DNA from: Lacrimispora xylanisolvens
Lineage (GTDB): Bacteria; Bacillota; Clostridia; Lachnospirales; Lachnospiraceae
Direction of reading: 5' to 3'
Assembly (NCBI RefSeq): GCF_002934545.1
Contig: NZ_PTJA01000002.1
Span: 62,001-126,000 of the forward strand
Length of the DNA: 64,000 nt
Below are positions 32,946 through 43,664 of this stretch, piece by piece. The stretch's first letter is position 1. Each line of letters starts with the position of its first letter. Under the pieces are notes generated by a model. It was not told the origin of the DNA and searched no databases. It was given only the letters and a program-made list of their open reading frames with translations. The position numbers and the translations under genes were made by a program.

Positions 32946-32988
32946 TTGTGATTAAAATACAAATATGCTAAGATTAATTTAAGTTAAA
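32946..32988 (+). promoter_or_regulatory. Promoter and proximal operator of the mannoside operon
   Basis: TTGTGA (32946-32951), a 17-base spacer and TAAGAT (32969-32974), start about 32981. TTAATTTAAGTTAAA (32974-32988) overlaps the start and is the exact reverse complement of the upstream copy at 32801-32815. Confidence 0.6.
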
Positions 32989-33016
32989 AAAGATTAAATA
33001 ATTGGGAGGTTTTATC

Positions 33017-34384
33017 ATGAGGGTAAGATATGGGAAACAACTTCTGGCAATTGTTCTTGCCGGAACATTAACCGTTTCACTGGCGGCCTGCAATAAAAAA
33101 GTGGAAAGCAGCGCAGATAAGACAGACACAGCGGTTGTATTTGACCAGGTTAAGCTGGGAGAGCATACAGACTTAAAGGCAAATTTAAAATTTCTGACCC
33201 ATAAAACAGACATTGTTGACACGACGTTTAAAGAGTATGTTTCAGAGTTTCAAAAAATGTATCCAAACATTAGTATTGAATATGAGGGGATTACCAATTA
33301 TGCCAATGATATCACCACCCGGCTGACTACGGGAGACTGGGGAGATATCTGTATGATTCCGGTCACGGTAGATAAGAATGAACTTAAGAATTATTTTGTT
33401 ACCTTTGGAAATTTAGATGAGATGTCAAAAGAATATACAATGCTGTTTAATTACAGCTATGACAACAAGGTATATGGACTTCCATCCATGGGTAATACTC
33501 AGGGGATTGTTTATAACAAGAGGATATTTGAAGAGGCTGGGGTGAAAGAGATTCCTAAAACCCCGGATGAATTTTTGGACGCTCTTTCGAAGATAAAAGA
33601 ACATACAGATGCAATTCCGCTTTATACGAATTTTGCAGCCGGTTGGACCATGACAGCCTGGGATGCTTACATAGATGCATGTGCTACCGGGCAGGCGGAT
33701 TTTGCCCATGAAGGACGTGTTAAGGGAAAAAATCCATTTGCCGACAGGGGGGACCAGACCGGACCTTACGCCGTATATAACTTGCTTTACGAGGCAGTTT
33801 CAAGAGGGCTTACAGAGGAAGACCCCACCACTACAGACTGGGAAGGAAGCAAGGCCCGTTTAAACAGGGGAGAGATTGCCTGTATGGCACTGGGCTCATG
33901 GTCTATCGCCCAGATGAAGGCTGCGGCAGAGCATGGGGATGATGTGGCATATATGCCATTCCCGATTTCTGTTAACGGAAAACAGTATACTTCCGTATCC
34001 CCCGATTATAATTACGGGATCAACTGCAACAGCTCAGCAGACAATCAGCTTGCCGCAATGCTGTATGTCAAATGGCTTATAGATAAGTCAGGCTTTGAAG
34101 TGAGCCAGGGTGGAATTCCGATTAAAGTAAATGCTCAGTTGCCGGATTTTCTGAAAGCCTTTGACGGAGTGGGGCTTCTATATGATTTACCCACACCGGC
34201 AGGTGAGGAAACCCTGGGGAATGATGTGAACAATGAATCAGAGCTGGGAGTGAATGTATCCGGCGGTCTGGCTAAAGCTGTGGTAGAAGCAGCAATTAAT
34301 GGTCAGCCAGGAATGAAAGAGCTGGCTGCAGAGTGGGATGAAAAATGGACGGCTGCACAGGAGAAATGCGGAATTACTCATTGA
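33017..34384 (+). CDS. ABC sugar transporter substrate-binding lipoprotein
   Basis: A 455-residue family-1 extracellular sugar-binding protein. The signal peptide ends at a lipobox (TVSLAAC), so the mature protein is anchored to the outer face of the membrane. Typical segments are EYVSEFQKMYPNISIEYEGI, GLPSMGNTQGIVYNKRIFEEAG and GEIACMALGSWSIAQMK. The ATG at 33017 follows GGGAGG. It captures oligosaccharides, probably beta-mannosides by context, for the two permeases that follow. No ATPase gene is in the operon; a shared MsmK-type ATPase elsewhere is expected. Confidence 0.9.
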   Translation: MRVRYGKQLLAIVLAGTLTVSLAACNKKVESSADKTDTAVVFDQVKLGEHTDLKANLKFLTHKTDIVDTTFKEYVSEFQKMYPNISIEYEGITNYANDITTRLTTGDWGDICMIPVTVDKNELKNYFVTFGNLDEMSKEYTMLFNYSYDNKVYGLPSMGNTQGIVYNKRIFEEAGVKEIPKTPDEFLDALSKIKEHTDAIPLYTNFAAGWTMTAWDAYIDACATGQADFAHEGRVKGKNPFADRGDQTGPYAVYNLLYEAVSRGLTEEDPTTTDWEGSKARLNRGEIACMALGSWSIAQMKAAAEHGDDVAYMPFPISVNGKQYTSVSPDYNYGINCNSSADNQLAAMLYVKWLIDKSGFEVSQGGIPIKVNAQLPDFLKAFDGVGLLYDLPTPAGEETLGNDVNNESELGVNVSGGLAKAVVEAAINGQPGMKELAAEWDEKWTAAQEKCGITH

Positions 34385-34407
34385 CAGACAGCAAAAGGGG
34401 AGATGAT

Positions 34408-35391
34408 ATGAACACAAAAAGAGCACCATTTAATTTTTTTAAGTGGATTCAGTCGGGAAAAGTAAACCGCAGGCTGTGTATGGTTACGTTCATGCTCACA
34501 CCGCTCTTATTACTTCTGGTTTTTACATATATTCCTTTTGTAAAGATGTTTCAATTCAGCTTTTATGATATGAAATACATCGGAGAACGGAAATTCGTAG
34601 GTCTTAAAAATTATTCAGAAGTATTTTCCAGAAAGGATTGCTTTCAGGCATTAAAGCTGAGCGGTTACTATATTGCTGCTTCCTTCTTACAGTTGGGAAT
34701 TGCTTTGTGGTTCGCCTCTATTTTAAGCTTCCGGGTAAAAGGCGGCAGTCTGTATAAAGGATTTCTGTTTTTTCCATACCTTGTTTGCGGAATCGCTGTA
34801 GGTTTTATATTCAAATTCTTTTATACCAGGGGATTTGTGCTGGACACAGTTCTTCAGTGGATCGGATTTGATCTGCAATCTCTGCCTTATTGGCTGAAGG
34901 ATAAGAAAATCAATAACATTTCAATCACCGCCACCTCCGTGTGGCGGTACACAGGGCAGAACATGGTTCTGTTTATCGGTGCCATTATGTCTGTTGACAG
35001 TACACTTTACGAGGCGGCGGCCATTGATGGAGCAACAGGTTGGAATAAGTTCCGGTATATTATTTTGCCCAGTATTAAAACAATTATTGTTTTGAATATG
35101 ATACTGTCAATTACCGGTTCACTCAGTGTTTTTGAACCGCCTTATGTTATTACAGGCGGTGAGTTCGGAACTGGTACCTATTTTGTTATTATGAATAAGC
35201 TGGCCCATGAAAGCCAGAAGGTGGGTCTGGCTTCAGCTATGGCAATCGTTCTCTTTGTATTAATTCTGGTGGCAACGCTGCTTCAGAAAGCGGGAGAGTG
35301 GTATTTTCTGGGAGTTGGTGATCGGGAGCCAATACGGACCATAAGAAGGCAGAAGCGGATCGTAAAGCAGACAGAGGAGGGCGGAAGATGA
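34408..35391 (+). CDS. ABC sugar transporter permease (MalF type)
   Basis: A 327-residue inner permease with six main helices after an N-terminal leader. The EAA loop is YEAAAIDGATGWNKFRYIILPSI. The ATG at 34408 follows GGGGAG; the longer open frame from 34345 overlaps the binding-protein gene and is not used. It ends in a 4-base overlap with the second permease, with which it forms the membrane pore. Confidence 0.9.
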   Translation: MNTKRAPFNFFKWIQSGKVNRRLCMVTFMLTPLLLLLVFTYIPFVKMFQFSFYDMKYIGERKFVGLKNYSEVFSRKDCFQALKLSGYYIAASFLQLGIALWFASILSFRVKGGSLYKGFLFFPYLVCGIAVGFIFKFFYTRGFVLDTVLQWIGFDLQSLPYWLKDKKINNISITATSVWRYTGQNMVLFIGAIMSVDSTLYEAAAIDGATGWNKFRYIILPSIKTIIVLNMILSITGSLSVFEPPYVITGGEFGTGTYFVIMNKLAHESQKVGLASAMAIVLFVLILVATLLQKAGEWYFLGVGDREPIRTIRRQKRIVKQTEEGGR

Positions 35392-36233
35392 GGAAGTTCA
35401 ATTTAAAGAAAATTATTTGGACAATAGTAAAATATATATCATTGATTCTGGGTTCTGTCATTTCCGTGCTTCCGGTTATTGTTTGTGTAATCACCGCTTT
35501 TAAAACGCCGGAAGAATATGCGACCACCAGTGTTATGACTCTTCCGGACAGCTGGCTCTATCTGAATAATTTCATAGAGGCATGGCAGAAAGCAAATATG
35601 GGAGTGGCTTTTCGGAATTCGCTGATCATTCTGGTGTGCGTGCTGGCTGGTTCTGTGCTGACCGGATCTATGCTGGCTTATATTTTAAGCCGGTTCAAGT
35701 TTCCCGGTAATGGTTTAATCCGCAGCCTTTTTTTGTTTGCTTCCCTGCTTCCCGGAATTGCCATGCAGGTGTCCGTATATCAGATTATGTACAGCCTGGG
35801 CTGGATCAACAGCCTGATGGGATACATGATCCTGATGTGCGGTACTGATGTCATGTCCATTTATATTTTCATTCAGTACTTTGAAAATATACCCGTATCC
35901 CTGGATGAATCGGCTATTATGGATGGCTGCACCTATTTTGGAGTATATTTTCGGGTGCTCCTGCCACTTCTGAAACCGGCGATCATTACCGTGATGATTT
36001 TAAAAGGAGTGGGAACTTATAATGAATACTATGCAGCAAATCTTTATCTTCAGGATAAAAACAGGCTGGTGACAGTGGCAACGTCTCTGTTTAAATTCAC
36101 GGGGCCTCTTGGAAACCAGTACAATTATATTTGTGCAGGAGTCATAATAACGATGATTCCTGCGTTGACTGTCTTTATCCTGTGTCAAAAACAGATTTAC
36201 AGTGGCCTGACCCAGGGAGCAGTCAAGGCATAA
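35388..36233 (+). CDS. ABC sugar transporter permease (MalG type)
   Basis: A 281-residue permease with six helices. The EAA loop is LDESAIMDGCTYFGVYFRVLLPLLKP, slightly altered from the usual EAAxxDGA. It starts inside the last codons of the first permease (ATGA overlap), so the two are made together in equal amounts. Confidence 0.9.
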   Translation: MRKFNLKKIIWTIVKYISLILGSVISVLPVIVCVITAFKTPEEYATTSVMTLPDSWLYLNNFIEAWQKANMGVAFRNSLIILVCVLAGSVLTGSMLAYILSRFKFPGNGLIRSLFLFASLLPGIAMQVSVYQIMYSLGWINSLMGYMILMCGTDVMSIYIFIQYFENIPVSLDESAIMDGCTYFGVYFRVLLPLLKPAIITVMILKGVGTYNEYYAANLYLQDKNRLVTVATSLFKFTGPLGNQYNYICAGVIITMIPALTVFILCQKQIYSGLTQGAVKA

Positions 36234-36277
36234 ACAGGAACTGGAGTCATTGCAATACATAAATGGAGGAAACGATC

Positions 36278-37306
36278 ATGAGTGAAGTAAGAATAATTGG
36301 GTCACACGTTCCGAATATGCCGTGGCAGGATAGACCGGAGAGAGCAAAAAAATGGATGCCTGTGTGGAGATATGATAAAAATCCCATTATTGAGCGGAAT
36401 CCACTGGAGGGGGTAGCCCGTATTTTCAACAGTGCTGTGATTCCATATGAGAATGAATTTATGGGAGTATTCAGGGGAGAACAGACAAATGGAGTTCCAT
36501 TTATATATCTGGGACACAGCAAAGATGGGATTTCCTGGGAGTTTGAACGTGAAAAAATACAGTTTGTTGATGAGAATGGAGAACCATTCATGCCTGTTTA
36601 CGCGTATGACCCCCGGCTTGTAAAGGTAGAAGAAACTTATTATCTCATGTGGTGTCAGGACTGTTACGGCGCTTCCATTGGGATGGCACGGACCAGGTAT
36701 TTTAAGACATTTACAAGAATTGAGAATCCTTTTTTGCCTTTTAACAGAAATGCAGTCCTTTTCCCCAGAAAGATCAGAGGGAACTTCATGATGCTTTCCA
36801 GACCCAGTGACAGCGGGCATACGCCCTTTGGTGACATTTATATCTCTGAGAGTCCCGATCTGATCTATTGGGGAAAACACAGGCATGTAATGGGGAAAAC
36901 AGGAGACAGCTGGTGGGAGAATGTGAAGATAGGGGGCGGAGCGGCTCCTATTGAAACCACAGAGGGCTGGTTATTGTTCTATCATGGAGTAACAGGAACC
37001 TGCAATGGTTTTGTGTACAGCATAGGCGGAGCAATCCTGGATATTGACAATCCCTCTATTGTGAAATACCGCTGCAGGAATTTTCTTCTAACACCGGAAG
37101 AATGGTATGAGGAGCGGGGATTTGTACCCAATGTGACCTTTCCCTGTGCAACAATACATGATTCAGAAACCGGCAGGATTGCAATTTATTACGGAGCGGC
37201 TGACAGCTACGTAGGTCTGGCATTTACAACCGTACAGGATGTAGCGGCCTATATAAAAGAACATAGTTGGGTTACGGAAAGTGATACAGAAATAGGATTG
37301 CGCTAG
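36278..37306 (+). CDS. GH130 family beta-mannoside phosphorylase (mannooligosaccharide type)
   Basis: A 342-residue five-bladed beta-propeller enzyme of glycoside hydrolase family 130. The catalytic aspartate lies in YAYDPRLVKVEETYYLMW; NSAVIPYENEFMGVFRGEQ and GGGAAPIETTEGWLLFYHG are family segments, the latter near the phosphate site. The family splits beta-1,4-mannosidic bonds with phosphate to give mannose-1-phosphate. It is shorter than, and distinct from, the second GH130 in this operon, and probably acts on mannooligosaccharides. The ATG at 36278 follows GGAGGAAAC. Confidence 0.85.
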   Translation: MSEVRIIGSHVPNMPWQDRPERAKKWMPVWRYDKNPIIERNPLEGVARIFNSAVIPYENEFMGVFRGEQTNGVPFIYLGHSKDGISWEFEREKIQFVDENGEPFMPVYAYDPRLVKVEETYYLMWCQDCYGASIGMARTRYFKTFTRIENPFLPFNRNAVLFPRKIRGNFMMLSRPSDSGHTPFGDIYISESPDLIYWGKHRHVMGKTGDSWWENVKIGGGAAPIETTEGWLLFYHGVTGTCNGFVYSIGGAILDIDNPSIVKYRCRNFLLTPEEWYEERGFVPNVTFPCATIHDSETGRIAIYYGAADSYVGLAFTTVQDVAAYIKEHSWVTESDTEIGLR

Positions 37307-37319
37307 AGGAGATAAGCAT

Positions 37320-38492
37320 ATGTTAGCGGAGGAAATGAAACAGCACCTCACAAGGGATATCATTCCCTTCTGGGAAAAACTTGAGGATAAGGAGTTTGGT
37401 GGTTTTTACGGATATATGGGATATGACTTAAAGGTCCATAAGAAGGCGGTAAAGGGATGTATTTTAAACAGCCGTATCCTCTGGTTCTTTTCAAATGCGT
37501 ATCTGCTTTTGCAGGAAGACAGTCTCCTTTTTTATGCCAGCCATGCCTATTCATTTCTCAAAGATCAATGTCTGGATAAAGAAAACGGAGGGGTGTACTG
37601 GTCCGTGACATTTGACGGACATCCGGAAGAAAAAGTTAAGCATACATATAATCAGGCATTTGCGATTTATGCACTGTCGTCCTACTATGATGCTTCGGGA
37701 GACGAAGAGGCACTGGATCTTGCAAAGGCTCTCTTTGAATTGGTAGAGACAAAGTGTACCGATGAATACGGTTATCAGGAAGCCTTTGATGAAGCATTTC
37801 ATATCATTGATAACGAAAAACTTTCGGAAAATGGAATTGTTGCAGAAAAAACAATGAATACTTTGCTCCATGTATTTGAAGCTTACACGGAACTTTTCCG
37901 GGTGAGCAAAGATCAAGATGTAGCAGAGCGGATGCGCTTCATTCTCGATACATTTGCAGAACGTGTCTATAATCGGGAGGCCGGACATCAGGAGGTGTTT
38001 TTTGACCGGGAGTGGAATTCTTTAATTGACCTTTATTCATACGGTCATGATATTGAGACCGCATGGCTGATAGACAGGGGCTGTGAGATTCTGGGAGATA
38101 ACAATTACAAGGATAAGCTGGGAGTAATTACAAAAGAGATCACTGCGAATATTTATAACAGAGCCTATGTGGACTCATCGCTTATGAACGAGTGCTTAAA
38201 CGGAATAAATGATACCACAAGAGTCTGGTGGGTTCAGGCGGAGGCTGTAGTTGGTTTTTTAAATGGATATGAAAAGAACCATAAGGAACACCAGTATTTG
38301 GAAGCAGCAAACGCTGTATGGAACTACATAAAAACGTACTTGATTGATCGACGCACCGGATCGGAATGGTACTGGGCACTTGATCAGGATAGAATTCCAT
38401 TAAACAGGCCCATTGTGGAGCCGTGGAAATGTCCGTACCATAATGGAAGAATGTGTTTTGAGGTAATAAGGAGGGCGAAGCATGATTCATAG
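37320..38492 (+). CDS. AGE-family cellobiose 2-epimerase-like enzyme
   Basis: A 390-residue (alpha/alpha)6-barrel enzyme of the N-acylglucosamine 2-epimerase family. [29 protein letters not shown] and [16 protein letters not shown] match cellobiose 2-epimerases, with catalytic histidines later in [13 protein letters not shown] and [13 protein letters not shown]. In beta-mannan pathways this enzyme converts mannobiose to mannosyl-glucose, the substrate of the GH130 encoded next. The stop overlaps the next start by 11 bases. Confidence 0.88.
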   Translation: MLAEEMKQHLTRDIIPFWEKLEDKEFGGFYGYMGYDLKVHKKAVKGCILNSRILWFFSNAYLLLQEDSLLFYASHAYSFLKDQCLDKENGGVYWSVTFDGHPEEKVKHTYNQAFAIYALSSYYDASGDEEALDLAKALFELVETKCTDEYGYQEAFDEAFHIIDNEKLSENGIVAEKTMNTLLHVFEAYTELFRVSKDQDVAERMRFILDTFAERVYNREAGHQEVFFDREWNSLIDLYSYGHDIETAWLIDRGCEILGDNNYKDKLGVITKEITANIYNRAYVDSSLMNECLNGINDTTRVWWVQAEAVVGFLNGYEKNHKEHQYLEAANAVWNYIKTYLIDRRTGSEWYWALDQDRIPLNRPIVEPWKCPYHNGRMCFEVIRRAKHDS

Positions 38493-39690
38493 CAGATATT
38501 ATACAGAGCTTGACAAATACAACCAGCTGATAAAGAAAAAAAACAAAAAAAGCGGATTTTATAATGGTATTATTGACCGATATGAAAATCCGGTACTGAC
38601 AAGAAATCATGCACCGCTTATCTGGAGATACGATCTTGATGCAGAAAGAAATCCTTTTTTTATGGAACGTCTTGGCATAAATGCAGTCATGAATTCTGGT
38701 GCAATTGAAATAAACAATAAATTTTATCTCGTAGCACGGGTTGAGGGAAATGACAGAAAATCTTTTTTTGCTGTGGCAGAAAGCAGCAGCGGAATTGATG
38801 AATTCCAATTTTGGGATTATCCTGTTTTACTTCCTGACACCTGCCCCGAAGAAACCAATGTTTACGATATGCGGCTGACAAAGCACCAGGACGGTTTTAT
38901 TTACGGCGTCTTCTGCTCCGAAAGTAAGGACACAAAAAGCAGTGATTTATCTGCGGCAGTGGCCGCGGCAGGAATTGTAAGAACAAAAGATCTAAAAACC
39001 TGGGAGCGCCTAGATAACCTGACCACACTGCATTCACCACAGCAGAGAAATGTAGTTTTGCATCCGGAATTTGTAGACGGAAAGTATGCATTTTATACCA
39101 GGCCAATGGATGGGTTTATTGAGACGGGAAACGGTGGAGGAATTGGGTTCGGACTCTGTGAAAATATAGCACATGCCGTGATTGAGGAGGAGAGAATTAT
39201 CAGCCGTCGGGTCTACCATACGTTGACAGAAGTGAAAAACGGCGCTGGTGCAGTTCCTATTAAGGGAAAGAAAAGCTGGATTCATATTGCTCACGGAGTG
39301 CGCAACACAGCAGCAGGACTTCGCTATGTACTTTATGTTTTTGCAACGGATCTAAATGACCCCTCCAAAGTGATTGCCCAACCATCTGGTCTGTTTCTGG
39401 CGCCGTTAGGAATGGAACGGGTGGGGGATGTATCTAATGTAGTGTTTACCAATGGTGCAATTGCCAGGGATAATGGTGAAGTTTACCTGTATTATGCTTC
39501 CTGCGACACACGTATGCATGTGGCAACTACTACAATAGATCAATTAGAGGATTATGCATTTCATACGCCGGAGGATCCCCTTCGCTCCTCAGAATGCGTA
39601 TTACAAAGATACCGGATCATACATGACAATTTAAAATTATTAGAAGATAAAGGTGAAAAGGGAGCTGTTTATGAAAATCAACTTGGATGA
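38482..39690 (+). CDS. GH130 4-O-beta-D-mannosyl-D-glucose phosphorylase
   Basis: A 402-residue GH130 enzyme of the mannosylglucose phosphorylase subgroup. [19 protein letters not shown] has the catalytic aspartate, and [35 protein letters not shown] and [19 protein letters not shown] fit this subgroup. The predicted reaction is mannosyl-beta-1,4-glucose plus phosphate to mannose-1-phosphate plus glucose. It follows the 2-epimerase that makes its substrate. Confidence 0.87.
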   Translation: MIHSRYYTELDKYNQLIKKKNKKSGFYNGIIDRYENPVLTRNHAPLIWRYDLDAERNPFFMERLGINAVMNSGAIEINNKFYLVARVEGNDRKSFFAVAESSSGIDEFQFWDYPVLLPDTCPEETNVYDMRLTKHQDGFIYGVFCSESKDTKSSDLSAAVAAAGIVRTKDLKTWERLDNLTTLHSPQQRNVVLHPEFVDGKYAFYTRPMDGFIETGNGGGIGFGLCENIAHAVIEEERIISRRVYHTLTEVKNGAGAVPIKGKKSWIHIAHGVRNTAAGLRYVLYVFATDLNDPSKVIAQPSGLFLAPLGMERVGDVSNVVFTNGAIARDNGEVYLYYASCDTRMHVATTTIDQLEDYAFHTPEDPLRSSECVLQRYRIIHDNLKLLEDKGEKGAVYENQLG

Positions 39691-40714
39691 TCGTAAGCTC
39701 CAGTACAGCGGGCGAATTGACAATACGGACCCCAGTCGCCCGGTATTTATCTTTCCGGCCAGCTCTCTCTCCTTTACCTTTATAGGAACAGGGGCAACAG
39801 TTGTCATAGATAATCAAAGAGCCTATTGGGATAACTACATAGGAATCATTGTGGATGGAGTACAAAGAAAAGAACGTCTTGCGGATACAGGAAGCAGAAA
39901 AATCGTTCTGGCTGAGAACCTGGAGGAGAAGGAACACCGTATTATGATATTCAAACGTCAGGATTCCTGCCATATATTTACAATCCAGGAACTGACTCTG
40001 ACCGGTGCAGGAAATCTGACGGATAGTCTGGTAAGACCAGTGCGCAGGATTGAAGTCTACGGAGATTCCGTATCTGCAGGAGAGGTGTCAGAGGCAACCG
40101 CGTATGCCGGAATGGCAGACCCCTGTCACAGCGGAGAGTACTCTAACAGCTGGTATTCATATGGCTGGATAGCAGCCAGAAAATTAAAGGCTGAAATCCA
40201 TATTATAGCACAGGGAGGAATTGCCCTGCAAAACGGAACTGGCTGGTTCTTAGCACCTCAGTATCTGGGGATGGAAGACGTCTGGAATAAAGTACATTAT
40301 AATCCTCAGCTTGGAGCTGTCATGGATTGGGATTTAAATAAGTATATTCCCCATGTGGTAATTGTGGCAATTGGACAAAATGACAATAATCCTGAGGATT
40401 ACATGAAGGCGGATATAGAAGGAGAAAAAGCTCAGCTCTGGCGGTTAACTTATAAAACCTGGATACAGAAAATCCGGGAAAAATATCCCAAGGCGCTCAT
40501 TATTCTTTCAACTACCATATTGGAGCATAATGGGAATTGGGATGCTTCTATTGGCAGGGTGTGCCGTGAACTTAAGGATGACAAAATTGTTCATTTTCTA
40601 TACTCAAAAAACGGTGTGGGGACTCCTGGTCACATACGTATCATGGAGGCGGAGCAGATGGCAGATGAGCTATGTGCATTTATAGAAAGTGTATCGGAGG
40701 GTGTCTGGGAATGA
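39671..40714 (+). CDS. CE2-like SGNH esterase with N-terminal beta-sandwich
   Basis: A 347-residue two-domain esterase. Residues 1 to about 120 look like the jelly-roll domain of carbohydrate esterase family 2. The SGNH hydrolase domain follows with [10 protein letters not shown] (nucleophile serine), the glycine of [21 protein letters not shown] (asparagine) and [15 protein letters not shown] (histidine). Enzymes of this type remove acetyl groups from mannan and xylan. No signal peptide, so it acts inside the cell on imported acetylated oligosaccharides. The ATG at 39671 overlaps the preceding gene by 20 bases. Confidence 0.8.
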   Translation: MKINLDDRKLQYSGRIDNTDPSRPVFIFPASSLSFTFIGTGATVVIDNQRAYWDNYIGIIVDGVQRKERLADTGSRKIVLAENLEEKEHRIMIFKRQDSCHIFTIQELTLTGAGNLTDSLVRPVRRIEVYGDSVSAGEVSEATAYAGMADPCHSGEYSNSWYSYGWIAARKLKAEIHIIAQGGIALQNGTGWFLAPQYLGMEDVWNKVHYNPQLGAVMDWDLNKYIPHVVIVAIGQNDNNPEDYMKADIEGEKAQLWRLTYKTWIQKIREKYPKALIILSTTILEHNGNWDASIGRVCRELKDDKIVHFLYSKNGVGTPGHIRIMEAEQMADELCAFIESVSEGVWE

Positions 40715-41907
40715 ATGGAAAATTAATTGATGATGGAACGCTGATATCCGGCATGGAGGCTGTGACGGATCAGGAAATAGCAGATAACAGTGTGTACAGT
40801 AAGGGAAATCTGTCGCGTCTCATCAATGTTTTTAAGAAAGCAAACAGAGGGGAGTGCGTGACAATTTCTTATCTGGGCGGTTCTATTACCAATGGTTCCA
40901 GCGCAGATCCCAAGGAGACCAATTGTTTCGCATACCGAACTACTCAGTGGTGGAAGAAAACGTTTCCTGATGCAAAGATTAACTATGTCAATGCCGGTAT
41001 TGGAGCCACGGATTCCTATCTTGGTGTCCATCGCGTTGCGCAGGATGTACTTTTTAAGAATCCTGATCTGGTGGTAGTAGAATTTAGTGTAAACGACTAT
41101 CGCAGCCATAACCAGGAGAGCTACGAAAGTTTATTGCGGAGAATACTTAAGTACAAGACAAAGCCTGCAGTAGTGGCCTTGTGCCTGACCGAGTTTTCAC
41201 AGGAAGGCCAATGCATTGATTACAGCCAGTACCATAAAATAATAGCAGATCACTATGACGTCTCTGTAATCAGCTATGGAGACGTAGTGGGGGCAAGGCT
41301 TGAAAACGGGACGTTACAGTGGAACCAGTTAGGTCCTTCCGATGACTTCACGCATCCCAATAATGCTGGACATAAGATCATATCACGGTGTCTGAACTGC
41401 TTCTACGAAAAGGTACTGGAGGATATAAAGAGCCAGAGTGACGGCGATTTCGGTATCTATGAGATGCCGGAAGATACTCTGACTGAATCCAGATATGAAA
41501 ATGGTAAAATTCTGGATCACCGTTCCGGCAGCATGGATGGCATTTCCATATCAGGCAGCAATGTGTTCAGAGTTACGTTAGAAAATGCTCAGTTTCCATA
41601 TGGGTGGCAGACTGATACAGGGGCAGATATTACATTTACAATTGAAAATGCCACCAACATTGGACTGATATATTATGGAGGAATGGAAAAGAGCTACGGA
41701 ATTTTTGATGTATATATGGATGATCGGTATATTGATACCATCGATACATATTTTTATGGAAGCTGGGGAAGCCATGCGGATTATAAGCTGCTTCTGACAG
41801 ATGGAACCACAGGTCATCATACGGTGCGTATCATGAAAAATGAGAACAGCCAGGGAAATAAATTTATCATTTTGGGATTTACCGTATCAGGGAGCTGTTA
41901 TGAATAA
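40711..41907 (+). CDS. SGNH-type acetylesterase with C-terminal accessory domain
   Basis: A 398-residue esterase. The SGNH domain has ISYLGGSITNGSSA (serine), NAGIGATDSYLG (glycine), EFSVNDYRS (asparagine) and DDFTHPNNAGHKII (aspartate and histidine). A beta-rich C-terminal part (from about residue 265) resembles carbohydrate-binding accessory domains. It starts in an ATGA overlap with the previous esterase. Two different esterases suggest acetyl groups at more than one position or on different sugars. Confidence 0.8.
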   Translation: MNGKLIDDGTLISGMEAVTDQEIADNSVYSKGNLSRLINVFKKANRGECVTISYLGGSITNGSSADPKETNCFAYRTTQWWKKTFPDAKINYVNAGIGATDSYLGVHRVAQDVLFKNPDLVVVEFSVNDYRSHNQESYESLLRRILKYKTKPAVVALCLTEFSQEGQCIDYSQYHKIIADHYDVSVISYGDVVGARLENGTLQWNQLGPSDDFTHPNNAGHKIISRCLNCFYEKVLEDIKSQSDGDFGIYEMPEDTLTESRYENGKILDHRSGSMDGISISGSNVFRVTLENAQFPYGWQTDTGADITFTIENATNIGLIYYGGMEKSYGIFDVYMDDRYIDTIDTYFYGSWGSHADYKLLLTDGTTGHHTVRIMKNENSQGNKFIILGFTVSGSCYE

Positions 41908-41936
41908 GCACCAGAAAGAGAATGTGAGAAAATAAG

Positions 41937-43664
41937 ATGGAAGCCAGAAAAGAATATGAATCATGGTGTAAAAATCCATTTTTTGATGAGAGGATTAAAA
42001 AGGAACTGCTTGCCATTAAGGATAATGAGACAGAGATTCAGGACCGTTTTTATAAAGAACTGGAATTTGGGACCGGAGGACTAAGAGGTATAATGGGAGC
42101 AGGTACAAACCGAATGAATATCTATACGGTCCGCAGGGCAACCCAGGGGCTGGCTAATTATATTATCGGGGAAAAGGGAGAAAATAGAGGTGTAGCCATT
42201 GCCTATGATTCCAGGAATCATTCCCCAGAGTTTGCTCAGGAGGTGGCTCTTTGCCTGGCAGCAAACGGAATCGGCTCTTACATATTTGATTCATTGAAAC
42301 CGACACCTATGCTTTCCTTTGCAGTTCGAAGGCTGGGGTGTATTGCTGGAGTTGTGATTACAGCCAGCCATAATCCACCTGAATACAATGGTTATAAGGT
42401 ATATTGGGAAGACGGTGCACAAATTACTGCTCCAAAAGATAAGGAAATAATCGGAGAGGTAAAGAAAGTAACGGATTATGCGCAGGTCAGGACCATGAAT
42501 TTGGAAGAAGCAATTAAAAAGGGTTTTTACCACGTAATTGAAAAGGAATTAGAGGATTGCTATATGGAGGAATTAAAAAAGCTGGTAATTCACCCGGAAA
42601 TTATTCTTAAACAGCAAAAAAAGCTGAAAATTGTATATACCCCTCTTCATGGAGCCGGTAATTTACCGGTGCGTCGTATCTTAAAAGAACTAGGCTTTGA
42701 GCAGGTTTATGTAGTGCCTGAGCAGGAAATTCCGGATGGAAATTTCCCTACTGTAAATTATCCCAATCCGGAAGACAGTAACGCTTTTTCCCTTGCAATT
42801 AAGCTGGCAAAAGAGGTGGATGCAGATATTATTCTTGCTACGGATCCGGATGCAGACCGCCTGGGAGTTCATGTAAAGAACGGCGTAAACGGAGAATATG
42901 TGTCCTTTACTGGAAATATGTCGGGAATGATTATCCTGGAGTATATCTTATCACAGAAAAAAGACAATTATGAGCTTCTTAAGAATGGGGCAGTAGTAAC
43001 AACCATAGTATCAGGCAAAATGTCCAAGGCTATTGCAAAGGCTTATGGCGTGGAATTAATAGAAACTCTGACAGGCTTTAAATACATCGGAGAGCAGATA
43101 AAACGATTTGAGCAAAGCGGCAGCCATAACTTTTTATTTGGCTATGAGGAAAGCTATGGCTGCCTTGAGGGAACGCATGCCAGGGATAAGGATGCGGTAG
43201 TCACAGCAATGGTACTATGTGAAGCGGCAGCTTATTATCAGACACTGGGAAGAAATCTATGTCAGCAGATGGAGCATTTATACAAAAAATATGGTTATTA
43301 TAGAGAAAATCTCAACACCATCATTTTTAAGGGAATGGATGGTGCAGAAAAAATAAATGGAATATTGGAAGCGATCAGAAAAAATCCTCCGTCCTGCATC
43401 GGGACATTTCCAATAATAAAATTCCGTGATTACGAAACCGGAGTGGTAAAAGATTTGAAAAGCAGGGCAGAGTATCCTACATACCTTCCGCTTTCCAATG
43501 TTTTGTATTTTGATTTGGCTGACGAGGCATGGTGTTGTATCCGTCCGTCAGGAACTGAGCCGAAGATAAAATGTTATATCGGCGTAAAAGGCTCTGAAAG
43601 CTGTGATGCAGCGGAAAAGCTGGCTGGTCTTACCGCTGCGGTAAAAGTCTTAATCAGCAATTAA
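41937..43664 (+). CDS. Phosphoglucomutase/phosphomannomutase
   Basis: A 575-residue alpha-D-phosphohexomutase with all four family motifs: the phosphoserine in TASHNPPEYNGYK, metal loop ATDPDADRLG, sugar loop FGYEESYGC and phosphate loop RPSGTEPKIKCY. Its place at the end of the mannoside operon suggests conversion of the mannose-1-phosphate made by the GH130 enzymes to mannose-6-phosphate. Length fits the PgcA-type clostridial enzyme. It ends in an 11-base overlap with the convergent Crp/Fnr gene. Confidence 0.92.
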   Translation: MEARKEYESWCKNPFFDERIKKELLAIKDNETEIQDRFYKELEFGTGGLRGIMGAGTNRMNIYTVRRATQGLANYIIGEKGENRGVAIAYDSRNHSPEFAQEVALCLAANGIGSYIFDSLKPTPMLSFAVRRLGCIAGVVITASHNPPEYNGYKVYWEDGAQITAPKDKEIIGEVKKVTDYAQVRTMNLEEAIKKGFYHVIEKELEDCYMEELKKLVIHPEIILKQQKKLKIVYTPLHGAGNLPVRRILKELGFEQVYVVPEQEIPDGNFPTVNYPNPEDSNAFSLAIKLAKEVDADIILATDPDADRLGVHVKNGVNGEYVSFTGNMSGMIILEYILSQKKDNYELLKNGAVVTTIVSGKMSKAIAKAYGVELIETLTGFKYIGEQIKRFEQSGSHNFLFGYEESYGCLEGTHARDKDAVVTAMVLCEAAAYYQTLGRNLCQQMEHLYKKYGYYRENLNTIIFKGMDGAEKINGILEAIRKNPPSCIGTFPIIKFRDYETGVVKDLKSRAEYPTYLPLSNVLYFDLADEAWCCIRPSGTEPKIKCYIGVKGSESCDAAEKLAGLTAAVKVLISN

